Positions 21,945-31,884 of a stretch of DNA of 64,000 bases are shown piece by piece. The stretch lies in contig VJWM01000250.1 of the NCBI GenBank assembly GCA_010909165.1, forward strand, positions 160,944 through 224,943. Direction: 5' to 3'. This stretch comes from Anthoceros angustus. Its lineage: Eukaryota; Streptophyta; Anthocerotopsida; Anthocerotales; Anthocerotaceae. The notes beneath the pieces were generated by a model. It was not told the DNA's origin and did no database searches. It saw nothing but the letters and a program-made list of their open reading frames with translations. Both the position numbers and the translations under genes were made by a program. The stretch's first letter is position 1, and the number at the start of each line of letters is the position of its first letter.

Positions 21945-23825
21945 TTGGGATTTGGGGCTCTTCCGAGCCGCAAGGGGCGAGAAGAATCAAGATGGGAGCT
22001 CGTGATTGAACCGCAGAGGAAGAAAACTCGAAAGCCGCAGAGCGGCCATGAAGCCTGGGAAGTGAGAGTTAACAATGGATGGATCACGCAATGGTCCGCA
22101 CCGTGGGTTGGCCAAGTGGATTTTGTGTTTCTCGTAATCGAAAGTTAGATCACATGGCGACTACGGTCTTCCTTCATGAAGTGGTGGGCACGCAGATCGA
22201 TTGGGGAAGGATGATTTTTGAAAGAGCTTGTGAAGAGAAGGCGACTTGTCCCCTCCTCGGCCTTCCTTGATTTCACCTTTTGATTCATGTGTTTGAGCAT
22301 TCGGATGCCTAACGAGTTGGAAGCCGTGGTCCGCCTTCTTCATAGCCGGAAACCGGCCGAGAACTCAAGGTGGAGGAGGAGAGTATAAGGAGGATCTGTG
22401 GAAGGATTCCAGTAGCTTGGGAATGCCTCACCAGAAGATCTGGATGAGGGTGGGAGGTTTCAAGGGCAAGAGGAAGAGGGTAGCGACGATCGAACTGGGT
22501 CGGCCAAAAGGGAAAACAAGAGAGGAGGAACCCACACAACACCTAGGGTCACGAGGTCAAATCAGCAGGGACGTGAAGGAGGAGAAAGGAACGGCAGTTG
22601 TCCCCTTCGTGGGATGAGTCACGCTAGGGAGGTTGAACGGATAAAGGGTAGTTGCATCAACCCCAGGAGAGGAAGGGTAATTTTGGCACCGAGCTCAAGG
22701 ACATTTTTGGCGATCTCATTAACCCCACCAAGTGGAGATAAGTGACCGCAGGCGGAATTGTTGTGGAAGGAATGGGCACGGAAGCCCAATTTGGGAATTT
22801 CCAGGTCGACCTCGCCATGGCTCGACGCGATCTTCTCGATCAGCAGCCATGGCTCACTTGGCCGAGTGTGCAGGCAACAAGAGAAGTTGCTCAAGGAGAA
22901 GTTGGAGGGCCTGGAGGGTGAGAACAAGGTGGCAGAGGGGTCGCAGACGGAGTGCGAGGAGGCATTGTGCAAGGCATGTGAACAACAAGGCCATGACCAC
23001 CCAACAGGAGGCCCTAGTAAATCAAGTAAAGGAGCGACGCCACGATTGAGGAGCTCCAATGAGGTCTCATGAGTCCAAGAGTGTGGAGACGATGGCGCCT
23101 GAGAAATTCAAGAAACCGGAGAGATATAAGCGAGAGAGATGAAGCTAGGGCCGAGTCAAGAGAGAGGCAAAACCAAGAAGGGCAGAGCAACCACCGCAGA
23201 GTCAAGCAACCACCGTGGGGAAGCAACCACCACGGTGGCTAAACCGCCACCGCCGCTGGAGGAGGAACCGAGGTGGGGAAGCACCATGAGCGCCGCAGTG
23301 GGATACGACTCCTCGGATTCCTAAGGCGCCTTCGGATTGTCCACGGGAGGAGAGGGTAAGGACCTCAGAGCGTAAGCGACAGTCGCAAGGCCGGATGAGG
23401 ATGCTCATGTCCTCGGCTTCGCCGCATGGTGAGCGGTGCTCACCTAAATGTGTATGTGGTTGTTGGGGGAGGGGCGTAAACCATCGTGCACACATCTTGA
23501 CGCCACGGCGCGCTGGTTCTTTCGAACGGGAGCTGGGGCCTACCCCCCCCAAGTGGTGATCGAGGAGATGAGCGGCGGAGGCCAGAGCGTGGAGGGAGGA
23601 GCACACGGTGTGGCTGTCCAGCGACGAGGAGTGGAACAACAGGCATAGGGCCTATAGACGCACGACGCCCACGGAAAGACGCGAAGAAACCGCAGGCAGC
23701 GACAGTGAGGTGGAGGTTTTGGGGGAGAATCGCTCGGATCAGAGGCGTGGCAGGAGAGCGAGAGCGAGGGGAACCCCCATCGGCCGCAGGGCTAGGCAGC
23801 AACCGCGGACGCGGCCGCGCTGATT
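21945..23825 (+). pseudogene. Coding region inside the 3' LTR of B (best copy)
   Basis: Pieces in order. 22079-22270 reads GQVDFVFL-like sequence in a shifted frame, then TTVFLHEVVGTQIDWGRMIF and ERACEEKAT (PF20167-like, from memory). 22417-22617 is an open Lys/Arg-rich piece containing MRVGGFKGKRKR. 22758-23072 is an open 104-codon coiled-coil-like piece (QQEKLLKEKLEGLEGENK). 23139-23324 is basic with a Lys/Pro/Thr-rich run and then SAAVGYDSSDS. 23608-23823 is an acidic-to-Arg-rich tail (SDSEVEVLGENR, then an RGRRARARG-like run). The combined product would be about 550-600 residues. Frame changes between pieces fall at different positions in the three LTR copies, which suggests one ancestral ORF. 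Function unknown; a gag-like or captured protein is possible. Confidence 0.5.
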
Positions 23826-24911
23826 TTAGAGGAGCGCGACATCACAGGCCAGGGGTTTCTTTTCGGGTTAGGGGATAGGATGTTTTGAGGGTCTGCGGAG
23901 CTGTAGTTACCGGAATTGGTAGGAGCGCCCGTGGTAGTGGGCCATATTTTCTAGACACTGGAGAGGAGTGAGCTGTGGAGATCCGCAGCTGGATGTATAA
24001 GAGACCTTTGTGTCTCTTAATGCATAATTTCCCTGTGTGAGCTTCCGTGTGTTGAACCTACGCGAGGTTGGTTAGAGACGCCTGATCAACATCAACCTGC
24101 CGATGCACCGCCTTCTCACAAGAAGACCGGAAGATCCTCGGGTGGTCGAGAGCGGAGTGGCCAAGCTCCACGTGGGAGTGGTGAGCGTGAGAGGTAATCG
24201 CGCATGCCGGGAGGGGGGGGAATTTCCGCGAGGGTCGGGGTGAGATCGCCGAAGGCGAATCGCCCAAGTACACAAGAGTTTTCGCCCTTCCTTCCCAAAC
24301 CGCCACCGTAACGTGTTTTATTCCATGAGGTCCAGGTGGGCCCAAGGTGAGGTCCGTGTGGCCCGTGAGAGAGAGAGGATTTATTTGTGGAGGTCCGGGA
24401 GGCGGATGAGTGTGCAGAGGGGATTGCGATGCGCTTGGGGAAAACGGAATGATCGAAAGAGTGAAGTGAATGGTGAGATCACGGGGAACCAGGGCGGAGT
24501 GAGGCCACGGCGCTCGAGGTCGGGGCATAACCCTGAGAAGATCCGATGTATTCCCGGAAGAGAAGTAAGAGTACATGTAGGTGTGTGCATGACCATAACT
24601 CCCCAAGGACTGAGAAGCCGGGTGATGACATAATCTCCCGCGACACGAGAGTGGCGCTGGTGGGGCCCGCCATGTGGTTGAATCGCCCACTACGGTGGTT
24701 GAACCTCCCACTGGTGGCCGAGTCTTCCACGGTGGTGGGCATGGTAGCTGTTACGGGGGGTGAGGGGTAGTGATTGTGGTAGGACTAGAGTCCATAGTTT
24801 TAGAACATCTTGACACAAAACCATTCCCTTGGGATCGAATCCTAGGACTATAACGACATAGAGGGTAAATGTGGCCTCTTTGCGTCTTCGGATGCAAAAA
24901 CCCATTCCACA

Positions 24912-25449
24912 CTCCCCCTTATGAAGGTAAATAGGAGTTTTTTTTGTGTTTGGTGCGAAGAATTAGGCGTTATATGAGAAAAATGAGGCTAAACTAGCCT
25001 AGCCAGGGTAAACGGGGAAGGTCCGGGGAAAAGGGCCTCGCTAGGCAACGTCGGAACTCCGGAGTAACTCCGGAATGACTCCGAAGGAACTCTGGCGTAG
25101 ACCTGAGTGAAGTCCAAAGGAAGGAGAGGCCTTAGGGTCAGGCGTAGGGGCGTAATTTGATAAGAATGACACGCGGTCGCCGAGTGGATGATGTATATGC
25201 AAAGGCCGTAACCTTAGAGTTGTCGTTGTACCGTTATAGGCATGTAGTCACAACCCAAGGACATGCGCCAAGAAGGCGGCGGGCATGAAGTTTATGGTAC
25301 AAGATGCAGGATGGTGGTAGTTACCGGCAGCGAAGGGACACCTTCCTGTGCACCGATTATGCCCGACGCCCCACTGCTGAGAGGAAAGTCATCTTTCCGG
25401 GCGACCTCCCGGTAGTTCTCTCAGTCGCTCATGCTTAGACACCCAGCTC
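24912..25449. other. Unassigned sequence right of element B
   Basis: There is no LTR, RNA gene or convincing frame. A short direct-repeat run of AACTCCGGA/GACTCCGAA units is present near 25055-25095. The bases after the LTR of B (CTCCC) have no counterpart at its truncated left end, so no target duplication can be checked. Confidence 0.5.
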
Positions 25450-27775
25450 TTTGACGCTTTCTCTTCTGGGGCTCGACCGCAACGCCCTGTGGCCTTTGAC
25501 CCTTCTTGGCGCGCAAATTCCTCTCGAGCTCAAGGGTACAACGGAGACCATCGACGCCCGCCCTACCTTAGCAGACGGAGGCGAGCCATATGGGCCCAAG
25601 AAGAGCAATGAGGTCTTGGAGCCCCGCGCCAGGAGAAGAACATAGTCACTAGGCGCTACCCCGACTTTGGTCACTGGCTTGAAGAGGTCGGACCTGTTGG
25701 ACCAGCGGGTGAGAGCAATGGCAAAAATTATTGTCCACTGGAACATGCTCACCAAGGTGGATCGCCTGGGAGATAACCTCCTGGTGTTCCTGCACACCCT
25801 CCTGAGGGGCAAAAGGGCGGATCATCTTCGCCCGGATAGCCCAAGAGGCCTGGAAGCTGCGCAACGAGCAGCCTCCCCCATCAGCGCTGTCCCCTTTCAT
25901 CCTCCATGTCTGGGGACACCATAACCTCCGGAAGGAGGGAGAGGAGGAACGAGCCCTCCGTCGAGGGCTGGCCACCCTGTTGGAGGGGGAGAAGGATGGA
26001 GGAGAGCAGGACCCGGACAGCCGGCCGATCGCGGGGCCCAAAACGCGGCGCGCACAAGAGGAGGAAGATTGGGAGGGCATCCCTGATGCTATTCACCTGG
26101 AACAGACCTCCTCTCCTCCAAGGGAAATCTGGGAAGAAATTCCCGCTTCCCTCTTGCTAGTACCAACGACGAGCAAAGCAGCCCATGATCGTAGGATAGG
26201 ATTGAGCTGTACCAGCAGCACCGCGGGCGGCGAGGACAACTGACCTCCCACTTGAGCCCCGATGGACCAGGCGGAGGGCGATGAGCAGGCGCTGAAGCTC
26301 ACCGGTGAGACCGTGTTCTCACCCATGAGCGCGGAGTGGGCGGAGGTGGAAGCGGCCGTCCGGAGGGCGGAGAGGGATGCTGCCCAAGGCGCGGGAGGGC
26401 ACTGGCAGCAACCCCATCCGGAGCCGCCTCGCCCACAAGGGAAGTGCCACCCCACCCTTCACCCCCACTGAACCCCAAGCATCGGAGGGCGGAAAAGAAG
26501 TTGGCTGCGAAACGTGCCAAGGAGGTGGAAGGACCCGCACCGGATGGTCAGGACGTAAGGGTCCTGATCGGGTCCGCAGCATGACTTTAACATGGTCCGC
26601 CGCATTCGGCAATCCTTGACGAACTGGGAATGCCCGCCTCCCCTGGGTTTACGGGGAGCCACGCGCGGCGGTGGAGGAGACCAGTGGGTCCCGGGCCCGG
26701 GATGCATGGTGGGGTGGCAAATGGTACCGCTGGAGGACGCAAGAGGTGGAAGCCACCCGGAGGCGCATGGTGGAGCTCCAGGGCCAGACGGAGGCAGCCC
26801 AAGCAGCCAAGTGGAAGGCGGAATCCCTAGCTTGGATTGAAGAGGAGAAGCGCCGGACGGCGGAGAGGGAGGCAAGGTCCACCCGGCTGATCGGCCCGGT
26901 TTCACCGCGGTCAGCTGAAGCGCGCAGGAGGCCTGTGTGCGCGGAGGCCTCGAGTCAGCAAAAGGAGGAAGCGAGGGCAGCAGCAGATGTCGTGCGTTAG
27001 AACGTGGAGGACGCCCGGGACTTAGTAGAGGCCGCACGAAGGGAGAAGAGCCAAGCTCTGGAGGCTCAGCTGAAAGGAGCAAAGGAAGCAGAGGCAAACG
27101 CCAAGACACACCGGGACCACTACCGTAGGGACCAGAACTGCTGGAGGGAGGCGGCTGGAGCAGCCACAGCTCGCCTAAAGGAGGAGCAGGCAGCCTCGGA
27201 GTACACACGCACAGCCCACGGAGCAAAGATGCAAGAGCGGTTGAGGGAGATGGGAAACCTCTAGACACAGCTTCAGGAGGTGGACGAGGCGCGCAAACTG
27301 GTAGAACGCCAGAAGGAGACCCTGGAGCTATAACTCCGGGTGGTGGAGGAGAGGAACGGGATCCTCCAGGGCTGGATTGGGGACCATGAGTGGGAGTTGG
27401 AATGGCTCCAACTCTGCCTTAGGGTGGAGGAAAGCCACCAGCGGAGCAAGGAGTTGGACATTGAAGAGCTCAAGAGGGAGCTTGCCGATGCCACCAGCTT
27501 GATGGAACTCCCGGAATGGCTCGAGAGGGAGATGGGAATCCAGGTGACGGACCAACACCAATGGAGGCAGGAAGAGCAAAAGCTGCTGGTTTGTCTGCGC
27601 AGGGCGAAAGGAGAATCCCGGGACTTGACGGGCCAACAGGCTGCCCTCCGGAGGGAACAAGAGACAGAGCATGCCAACGAGAAGAAGCGGCTAGCCAAAG
27701 CTTCCTTAACGGCCTCCAGGGATGCCGCAAGGGCCCAGCTAGAAGGCTTGGGGGATGGGACCGCCCAAAGTTAGA
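25450..27775 (+). pseudogene. Broken long coiled-coil reading frame
   Basis: GC-rich sequence reads as a coherent Glu/Ala/Arg/Lys/Gln-rich protein from about 25667 to 27774. Early parts change frame (25667-25924, 25980-26243, 26262-26471). From 26671 one frame runs to 27774, broken only by stops at 26998-27000, 27262-27264 and 27331-27333. The last 144 codons (27340-27774) are open and strongly coiled-coil in character. I do not recognise the family. It may be a gag-like or structural ORF of another retroelement, since an LTR-like sequence begins right after it. The long minus-strand frame 26459-27268 is its antisense shadow. It is not functional as read. Confidence 0.45.
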
Positions 27776-27985
27776 AATATTGCAGACCACGTTGGTTAAG
27801 GTCGACTAGACCAGACCCAATGCGGATTAGTCAAACTAGACTTAGCTAGTTGGTTAACTAGCATGCTAGTGAAAGGACACACCCCCTTGTAACCATCCTT
27901 TATAAGCCCACCTATGAACCAAACATACTCATTGTTAATAAACCATATGCTTGATGCAAGAGGCTTCCGCATACGCATCTCTAAT
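27769..27985 (+). repeat. Ty1/copia-type 5' LTR remnant
   Basis: The sequence starts AGTTAGAAATATTGCAGACC and ends CATCTCTAAT just before a primer site for initiator Met tRNA. It has a TTTATAAGCCCACC promoter-like block near 27898 and GCTTCCGCA near the end. These blocks, in the same order, occur in the LTRs of element C2 (minus strand), so the two belong to related copia families. No matching 3' LTR was found. Confidence 0.6.
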
Positions 27986-27986
27986 T

Positions 27987-27999
27987 TGGTATCAGAGCC
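27987..27999 (+). other. Primer-binding site (initiator Met tRNA type)
   Basis: TGGTATCAGAGCC is the standard plant copia primer site. It lies two bases inside the LTR remnant at 27769. Confidence 0.75.
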
Positions 28000-28865
28000 A
28001 TGTGATATTCTAATGGCTTTGTTGCTAGTTTTCTTCTCTAATCAACTTAGGAAGTTAAGCTAGCAACCTCATACTCATTTTAGTTGATGAAAATGCATTT
28101 CAATATGCATTTCTGATAGCATATTATCATCTGCATCATAGGCAGCATCCGCTAGTCTTACAGTCATCTAGAAACTCATGTTGCCCATCATACCATTGCT
28201 GAGTGAAAATAATTAGCTTAAAACGTTCTAAGTAAAGTAATAAGTATAGCTACTTTATTGATTATTTTCATTTGTTCAATTTTCATCAAACCAAACCAAT
28301 TTTTCTAAAATGATTGGCTATGGGTTCTAGCCACCCTTCTAGTTCTTGTGATTCTATAAGGCCTAGTCATTGGGCCTCTTATAGGTTAATTTTGCTTAAG
28401 AATAGCATCATTGTTGCTTATATTCTTCTAAGCAATCTGCCTATTTTAGCTTTTGCTTTTAGCCTCTTAATCTTCAAGCACAAGCACTATAGGTCGCAAA
28501 CAACGACGCAACCATGCTGAGGCAAGGAGGAAGCACGATCAGGCAGCCCGTTCACGCTCGTCAAATCGCAATTGTGCTCGAGGTTTTGGATTATCATCGG
28601 CGCCAAGTGTCTTCATCATCTTGGATCTAATTCCTTAGCCGATGTGCTTGCGATTTTGCTGCAAGAGCGTGATTGGAGACCTTCACCCGCCCTCGACTCA
28701 TGGACAAGGCAAGATGCAGCTATGCAGCACATGCTTATCGGGCCTCGACGAAGTCACTTCCATCACACCAATGGTGCCTCACCTCAAAGCCAGGCTTTCC
28801 TGAGGCGATCATGATATTTACCAATCTACGAACGTAATGGAATATAGCTTATTTTGGAATAGATA
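28000..28865. other. Retroelement leader-like and unassigned sequence
   Basis: AT-rich, leader-like DNA (28000-28310) follows the primer site. After it come short frames (28314-28520, 28572-28814) without recognisable domains. Probably the degraded interior of the copia element whose LTR is at 27769. Confidence 0.35.
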
Positions 28866-29075
28866 TGTGTTAAAACATAATGGTGATTTTAGTTACAGTT
28901 AAATTAGGTTTAGTTTTATTATTCGTTAATTAATAACCGTCAATACAACTGCTTTTGTATAAGACCCTTTCTTTGTGTGTAATTTGTATCATCTTCGATT
29001 CCAACTTGCTCTTGTCCCTCTTGCTTACCTCTTGCACGATCTTCACACATGCGATCCTAGGCTACCAACTTCTTT
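28866..29075 (+). repeat. Second copia-type 5' LTR remnant
   Basis: TGTTAAAACATAATGGTGATT to CTACCAACTTCTT is followed by TATGGTATCAGCC, a Met-tRNA-type primer site at 29077-29088. A GTATAAGACCC promoter-like block is at about 28957. This is the likely 5' LTR of element C1, whose gag begins near 30060. The left boundary is uncertain. Confidence 0.5.
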
Positions 29076-29076
29076 A

Positions 29077-29088
29077 TGGTATCAGCCT
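29077..29088 (+). other. Primer-binding site, degenerate
   Basis: TGGTATCAGCCT resembles the initiator-Met tRNA primer site TGGTATCAGAGC with two bases missing. Confidence 0.55.
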
Positions 29089-29149
29089 TGATCGCTCATA
29101 CCCCATGTAGCTAATCCTCATGGGGTAGCTATGCTTTCTAAAAAAAAAT

Positions 29150-29689
29150 GGAAGAGGGGAACACATCCCACTTGCCTTCAACGAGGCAAAATAGCAAGGA
29201 AGCATATGGAGCCCCACCGCACTTCTTGAAAATGTAGCAGATGCATCACGCATCCTTCCTCAAAAGTAATCGAAAGGATTGAACCCCATACCAATCCAGA
29301 GGCGCACGCACCGTCCGGCTCGCCGTCTGCCCCTCGAAGGAACCACGGGCTTGCAACCACGGACATTGTGGAGGTGCGCACCGGGCGTCTGCTTTGAGAC
29401 ATGCGCAGGCGTACCAAGATGACTGTGATCCTGCCTCGCGGATCCGCTACCAACCAACCGATGGAATTCGAATTCGCGCACGAGGTGATGATGGCCGATT
29501 TCGCGATGGGGGGCGAATTAGCGCGGCGCAGGATCAAAATTGTTGAGTAGCGGTGCAAATTGAGGCGCCAGACATTGAGGCGCAGCCACAACACCGCCAC
29601 GAGACGGGGGTGTATGCGTCGGCCGCTGACGGGTTAATATCGCCGTCACGCTGACAAGTACGGGTTGCAGGCAAAGCAATACCGCATTT
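29150..29689. other. Unassigned leader region of C1
   Basis: GC-richer DNA has broken frames on both strands. A + strand reading near 29460-29640 has Asp/Arg/Gln-rich character but no recognised motif. Confidence 0.3.
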
Positions 29690-29821
29690 CTAACTTACAA
29701 GACGCTCGATCGCTGCTCATTTTAAAAGGATTTTATTCCCGCCCAAGGCACCACACCAGAAGTCGAACCCGGGTGGCTCGGGTACTAGACATAGATACTA
29801 ACCACTATACCAAGGCAGCTT
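29690..29821 (-). repeat. tRNA-derived SINE
   Basis: On the minus strand from about 29820, the head reads GCTGCCTTGGTATAGTGGTT. This is an RNA polymerase III A-box as in tRNA-Asp/Glu-type genes. It is followed some 35 bases later by a B-box within CCCGGGTTCGACTTC. The 3' acceptor half of a tRNA does not follow. Instead there is a non-tRNA body (TGGTGTGGTGCCTTGGGCGG and beyond), the pattern of a SINE rather than a tRNA gene. The tail boundary near 29690 is approximate. Confidence 0.6.
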
Positions 29822-30059
29822 CTTATTTCGCTATTGTTTTTAGTTAATTTATCTACACTAGGTTAGATCCTTTACATCCTCATTGGTTGTAATATGCTTT
29901 GATACTAATCATTTTTTTTATGTATTTTGATCTCAATGATGATAGTGATGACAATGAATCATTCAATACATTGTTTGGCAATTTATTTGAAACTTTAGAG
30001 ATAGAAACTCCTGTAGAGTATTCTATATAGGATTTTTCTCCACAAGCTGTACAATCTAG

Positions 30060-30759
30060 ATTAAACATGTCGGGATCTTCTTCTTTGCCTCCCGCTCTTC
30101 TCACTCCTCTTAGGATAGAATTCAAGGATAGAGATAGATTTAATGGGAGATTACACTATATGGGCAATGCGGTGTCACAAATTTTAGAAGAAAATGAATT
30201 GATGGGGTTGTAGACGGTCCGAACTCGCTCCCGCCCAGAGCCGCCTCGATCTCATTTTGAATGGCACCAAGGATCGCAAGAACTATTATTATTTCGCCTA
30301 GATCGAATATGATGACACATTCCTTGGGTGCCGCCACTTCAAGTGATGTGTGGTATAACTTTAAGATGATTTATAAGGATAGGAGCTCACCTCCCTAGTA
30401 CAAGCTCAATTTTTAGTCTTCATGAAAGACAATGAGGTGGAGTCTTATATAACAGTTTCGCACTTGTCGCTAACCTTGCATATTGTGGAACAAATTTAAG
30501 TGAAGTTCGTGTCGTCCCTACTTGCAACCTTACCAAGCATATCAATCTTTTGTAAGCGCCGCAGTGCCATGATAAGAACAGGTCAATCAACAGTGCAACC
30601 CCGCTATTACACTCAGAGGTGTTTGGAGCTCTTCTAGTAGAGGAGAGGACTCGTGGACTTAATAAAATGAAGGCCACCAAGTGGTCAATCAAACTCAAGA
30701 ATTTTGTTCACTTCGAGGCAAAGGGGCTGAGGACGGTGGACGTGGCTTCCCAACCAAAT
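30060..30759 (+). pseudogene. C1 gag, N-terminal part
   Basis: After a leader, an ATG at 30067 opens a frame with a DRFNG motif and ILEENELMG (about 30115-30210). These are the hallmarks of copia gag, where an 'F-G-x-NY-W' motif is followed by a 'LxxxxLW' helix. A stop at about 30210 and later frame changes interrupt it. Fragments such as MIYKDRSSPP (about 30369) and NEVESYITVSHL (about 30433-30468) continue the gag to 30759, where element D begins. Gag would form the virus-like particle; this one is broken. Confidence 0.55.
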
Positions 30760-31405
30760 TGTCGCCATGATTAATTAGGTTAGCTAATTAATTAACCTAG
30801 GTAATTAGGCTGATTACTAGATAACCAGTCCGCAGGCATGAAACGTGTGGGTTTGTTTAGGGCTCGGGAGCGAGGCGTGAAGGGCAAACATATGATGCTG
30901 GATGATGGCGAACGTGAGTGACTGGGCAGCTCGGGCATTATTGCGCAAGATGGTTGTGAGGTTGCAAGCGTGGGCAGCATGGCGCCGACGGTGGAGGAGA
31001 CCGCGGCAACGCCGGAGCAAGTGTGGCATGATAAGTAACCGATCCGGGCTTAGCTAAGTAGTTGTCGGTTCTGGCAGTCAACAAGGGCTTGACCTTCCCG
31101 TAGCCGGCTTAGGGACATGAGATATGCTGATTTCAGAACGGAGCAAGTCGTGGAGCGCCATGTCGTGTGTGGTCCGAGTGTGTCGGTTGATGTCCGAGGA
31201 CTTACCGCAACTCACAACTGCTTGTTAGGGCGGTCCGAGGATCACCTGGTGTTTCGAGTTGGTGATCCGCCGGGCCGCGCCTGGGTGTTGTGAAACCGAT
31301 TGCGCTACGGGTTCACCGCTGTATGTTTTGCCCCAAACACCGGTTTTGAGTGAACAAGACACATTAGCGCCTTGCGCGGCGACGATGTTTCTCTCGTATG
31401 GTTTT
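30760..31405 (+). repeat. Left LTR of D (lacks the right-hand U5-like block)
   Basis: Aligns with 36178-36842 from TGTC and GATTAATTAGG through the block near GAACAAGACACATTAGCGC. At 31405 the copies diverge. The 160-base block that ends the right LTR (36843-37002) is not found here. No standard primer site was identified after it. Confidence 0.7.
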
Positions 31406-31701
31406 ACTCGATAACTACTTTGAACCTTGCCGCCATCTTGGTGTGCAGAGAGTTGTGTGCACAAAGACCTACCCGTCCCGATTCATGGGCATCATGGTGT
31501 GGACTTAACGCAAGGCGCTTTGTGAGCTAAGGGGTGACGGGATACTCACCGGCCGAGTGTCCGTGGAGGGTGGTACACCTATCTCGAGCTTGCTGGTGTT
31601 CTAGCAAGGAGTCGGGGTCAAGTCGTGACACAAATTTTTGTGTAATACTCCTTCCTTTCCTAACCTCCGTTAATCACGACTTTGTTACTTTTGCATGGGC
31701 T

Positions 31702-31884
31702 ATGTCATCCGATGGGAGCGATGAGGAGCCAGCCTATCATTTGAGGAGCAGGACTGCATTTATACCTTTCCCACATGAGAGCACGACGCCAATCTGGACC
31801 GCGAGGCTTGGTTCATCCGAGTTAGGACTGCTGAGGAGCCGACTTCATCATCCTCTACCTCCGCCAGAGTACCACGGGCCGTAG
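31702..31884 (+). CDS. Small ORF at the start of the D interior, gag-like
   Basis: ATG at 31702 opens a 60-codon frame beginning MSSDGSDEEPAYHLRSRTAF, acidic then basic and Pro-rich, ending at a TAG. Its position right after the LTR suggests the N-terminus of a gag or polyprotein cut short by a stop. No domain is recognised. It may simply be the surviving start of a longer broken frame. Confidence 0.35.
   Translation: MSSDGSDEEPAYHLRSRTAFIPFPHESTTPIWTARLGSSELGLLRSRLHHPLPPPEYHGP

Larger units (their letters stand above)
13840..24911 (+). mobile_element. Ty3-type LTR retrotransposon B (5'-truncated LTR)
   Basis: This is a second member of the A family. Only about the last 690 bases of its 5' LTR remain (13840-14526). 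A full primer site, the whole gag-pol interior (14527-21110), a purine tract (21095-21110) and a 3.8 kb 3' LTR (21111-24911) follow. The 5' fragment matches the 3' LTR of B better than either LTR of A; for example both have a block near GAGAAGTAAGAGTACATGTAGG that A lacks. B is therefore a separate insertion of a sister subfamily. The interior is about 0.9 kb longer than that of A, largely because the reverse transcriptase region is duplicated. Confidence 0.8.
21111..24911 (+). repeat. 3' LTR of element B
   Basis: This 3.8 kb LTR runs from TGTGAAGACACATG to CCATTCCACA. It has a TATA-like box at 21327-21333, the conserved hairpin at 23996-24016 and the GGTGG/CCACC motifs at 24660-24740. It is the most complete copy of the LTR-borne coding region (21945-23825). 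A minus-strand frame of 311 codons (21055-21990) is the antisense of this LTR and is not proposed as a gene. Confidence 0.8.

Noticed and set aside
21055-21990. 311-codon minus-strand ORF
   Set aside because: It runs antisense through the integrase end, purine tract and LTR of element B. No domain is seen, and the + strand features explain the region.
26459-27268. 269-codon minus-strand ORF, Pro/Ser/Leu-rich
   Set aside because: It is the antisense of the GC-rich coiled-coil frame on the + strand, which has the better amino-acid character. The Pro/Ser-rich composition is what antisense Glu/Arg/Gly codons give.
29690-29821. Functional tRNA gene
   Set aside because: A and B boxes are good, but the acceptor stem 3' half is absent and unrelated sequence continues, which fits a SINE better.
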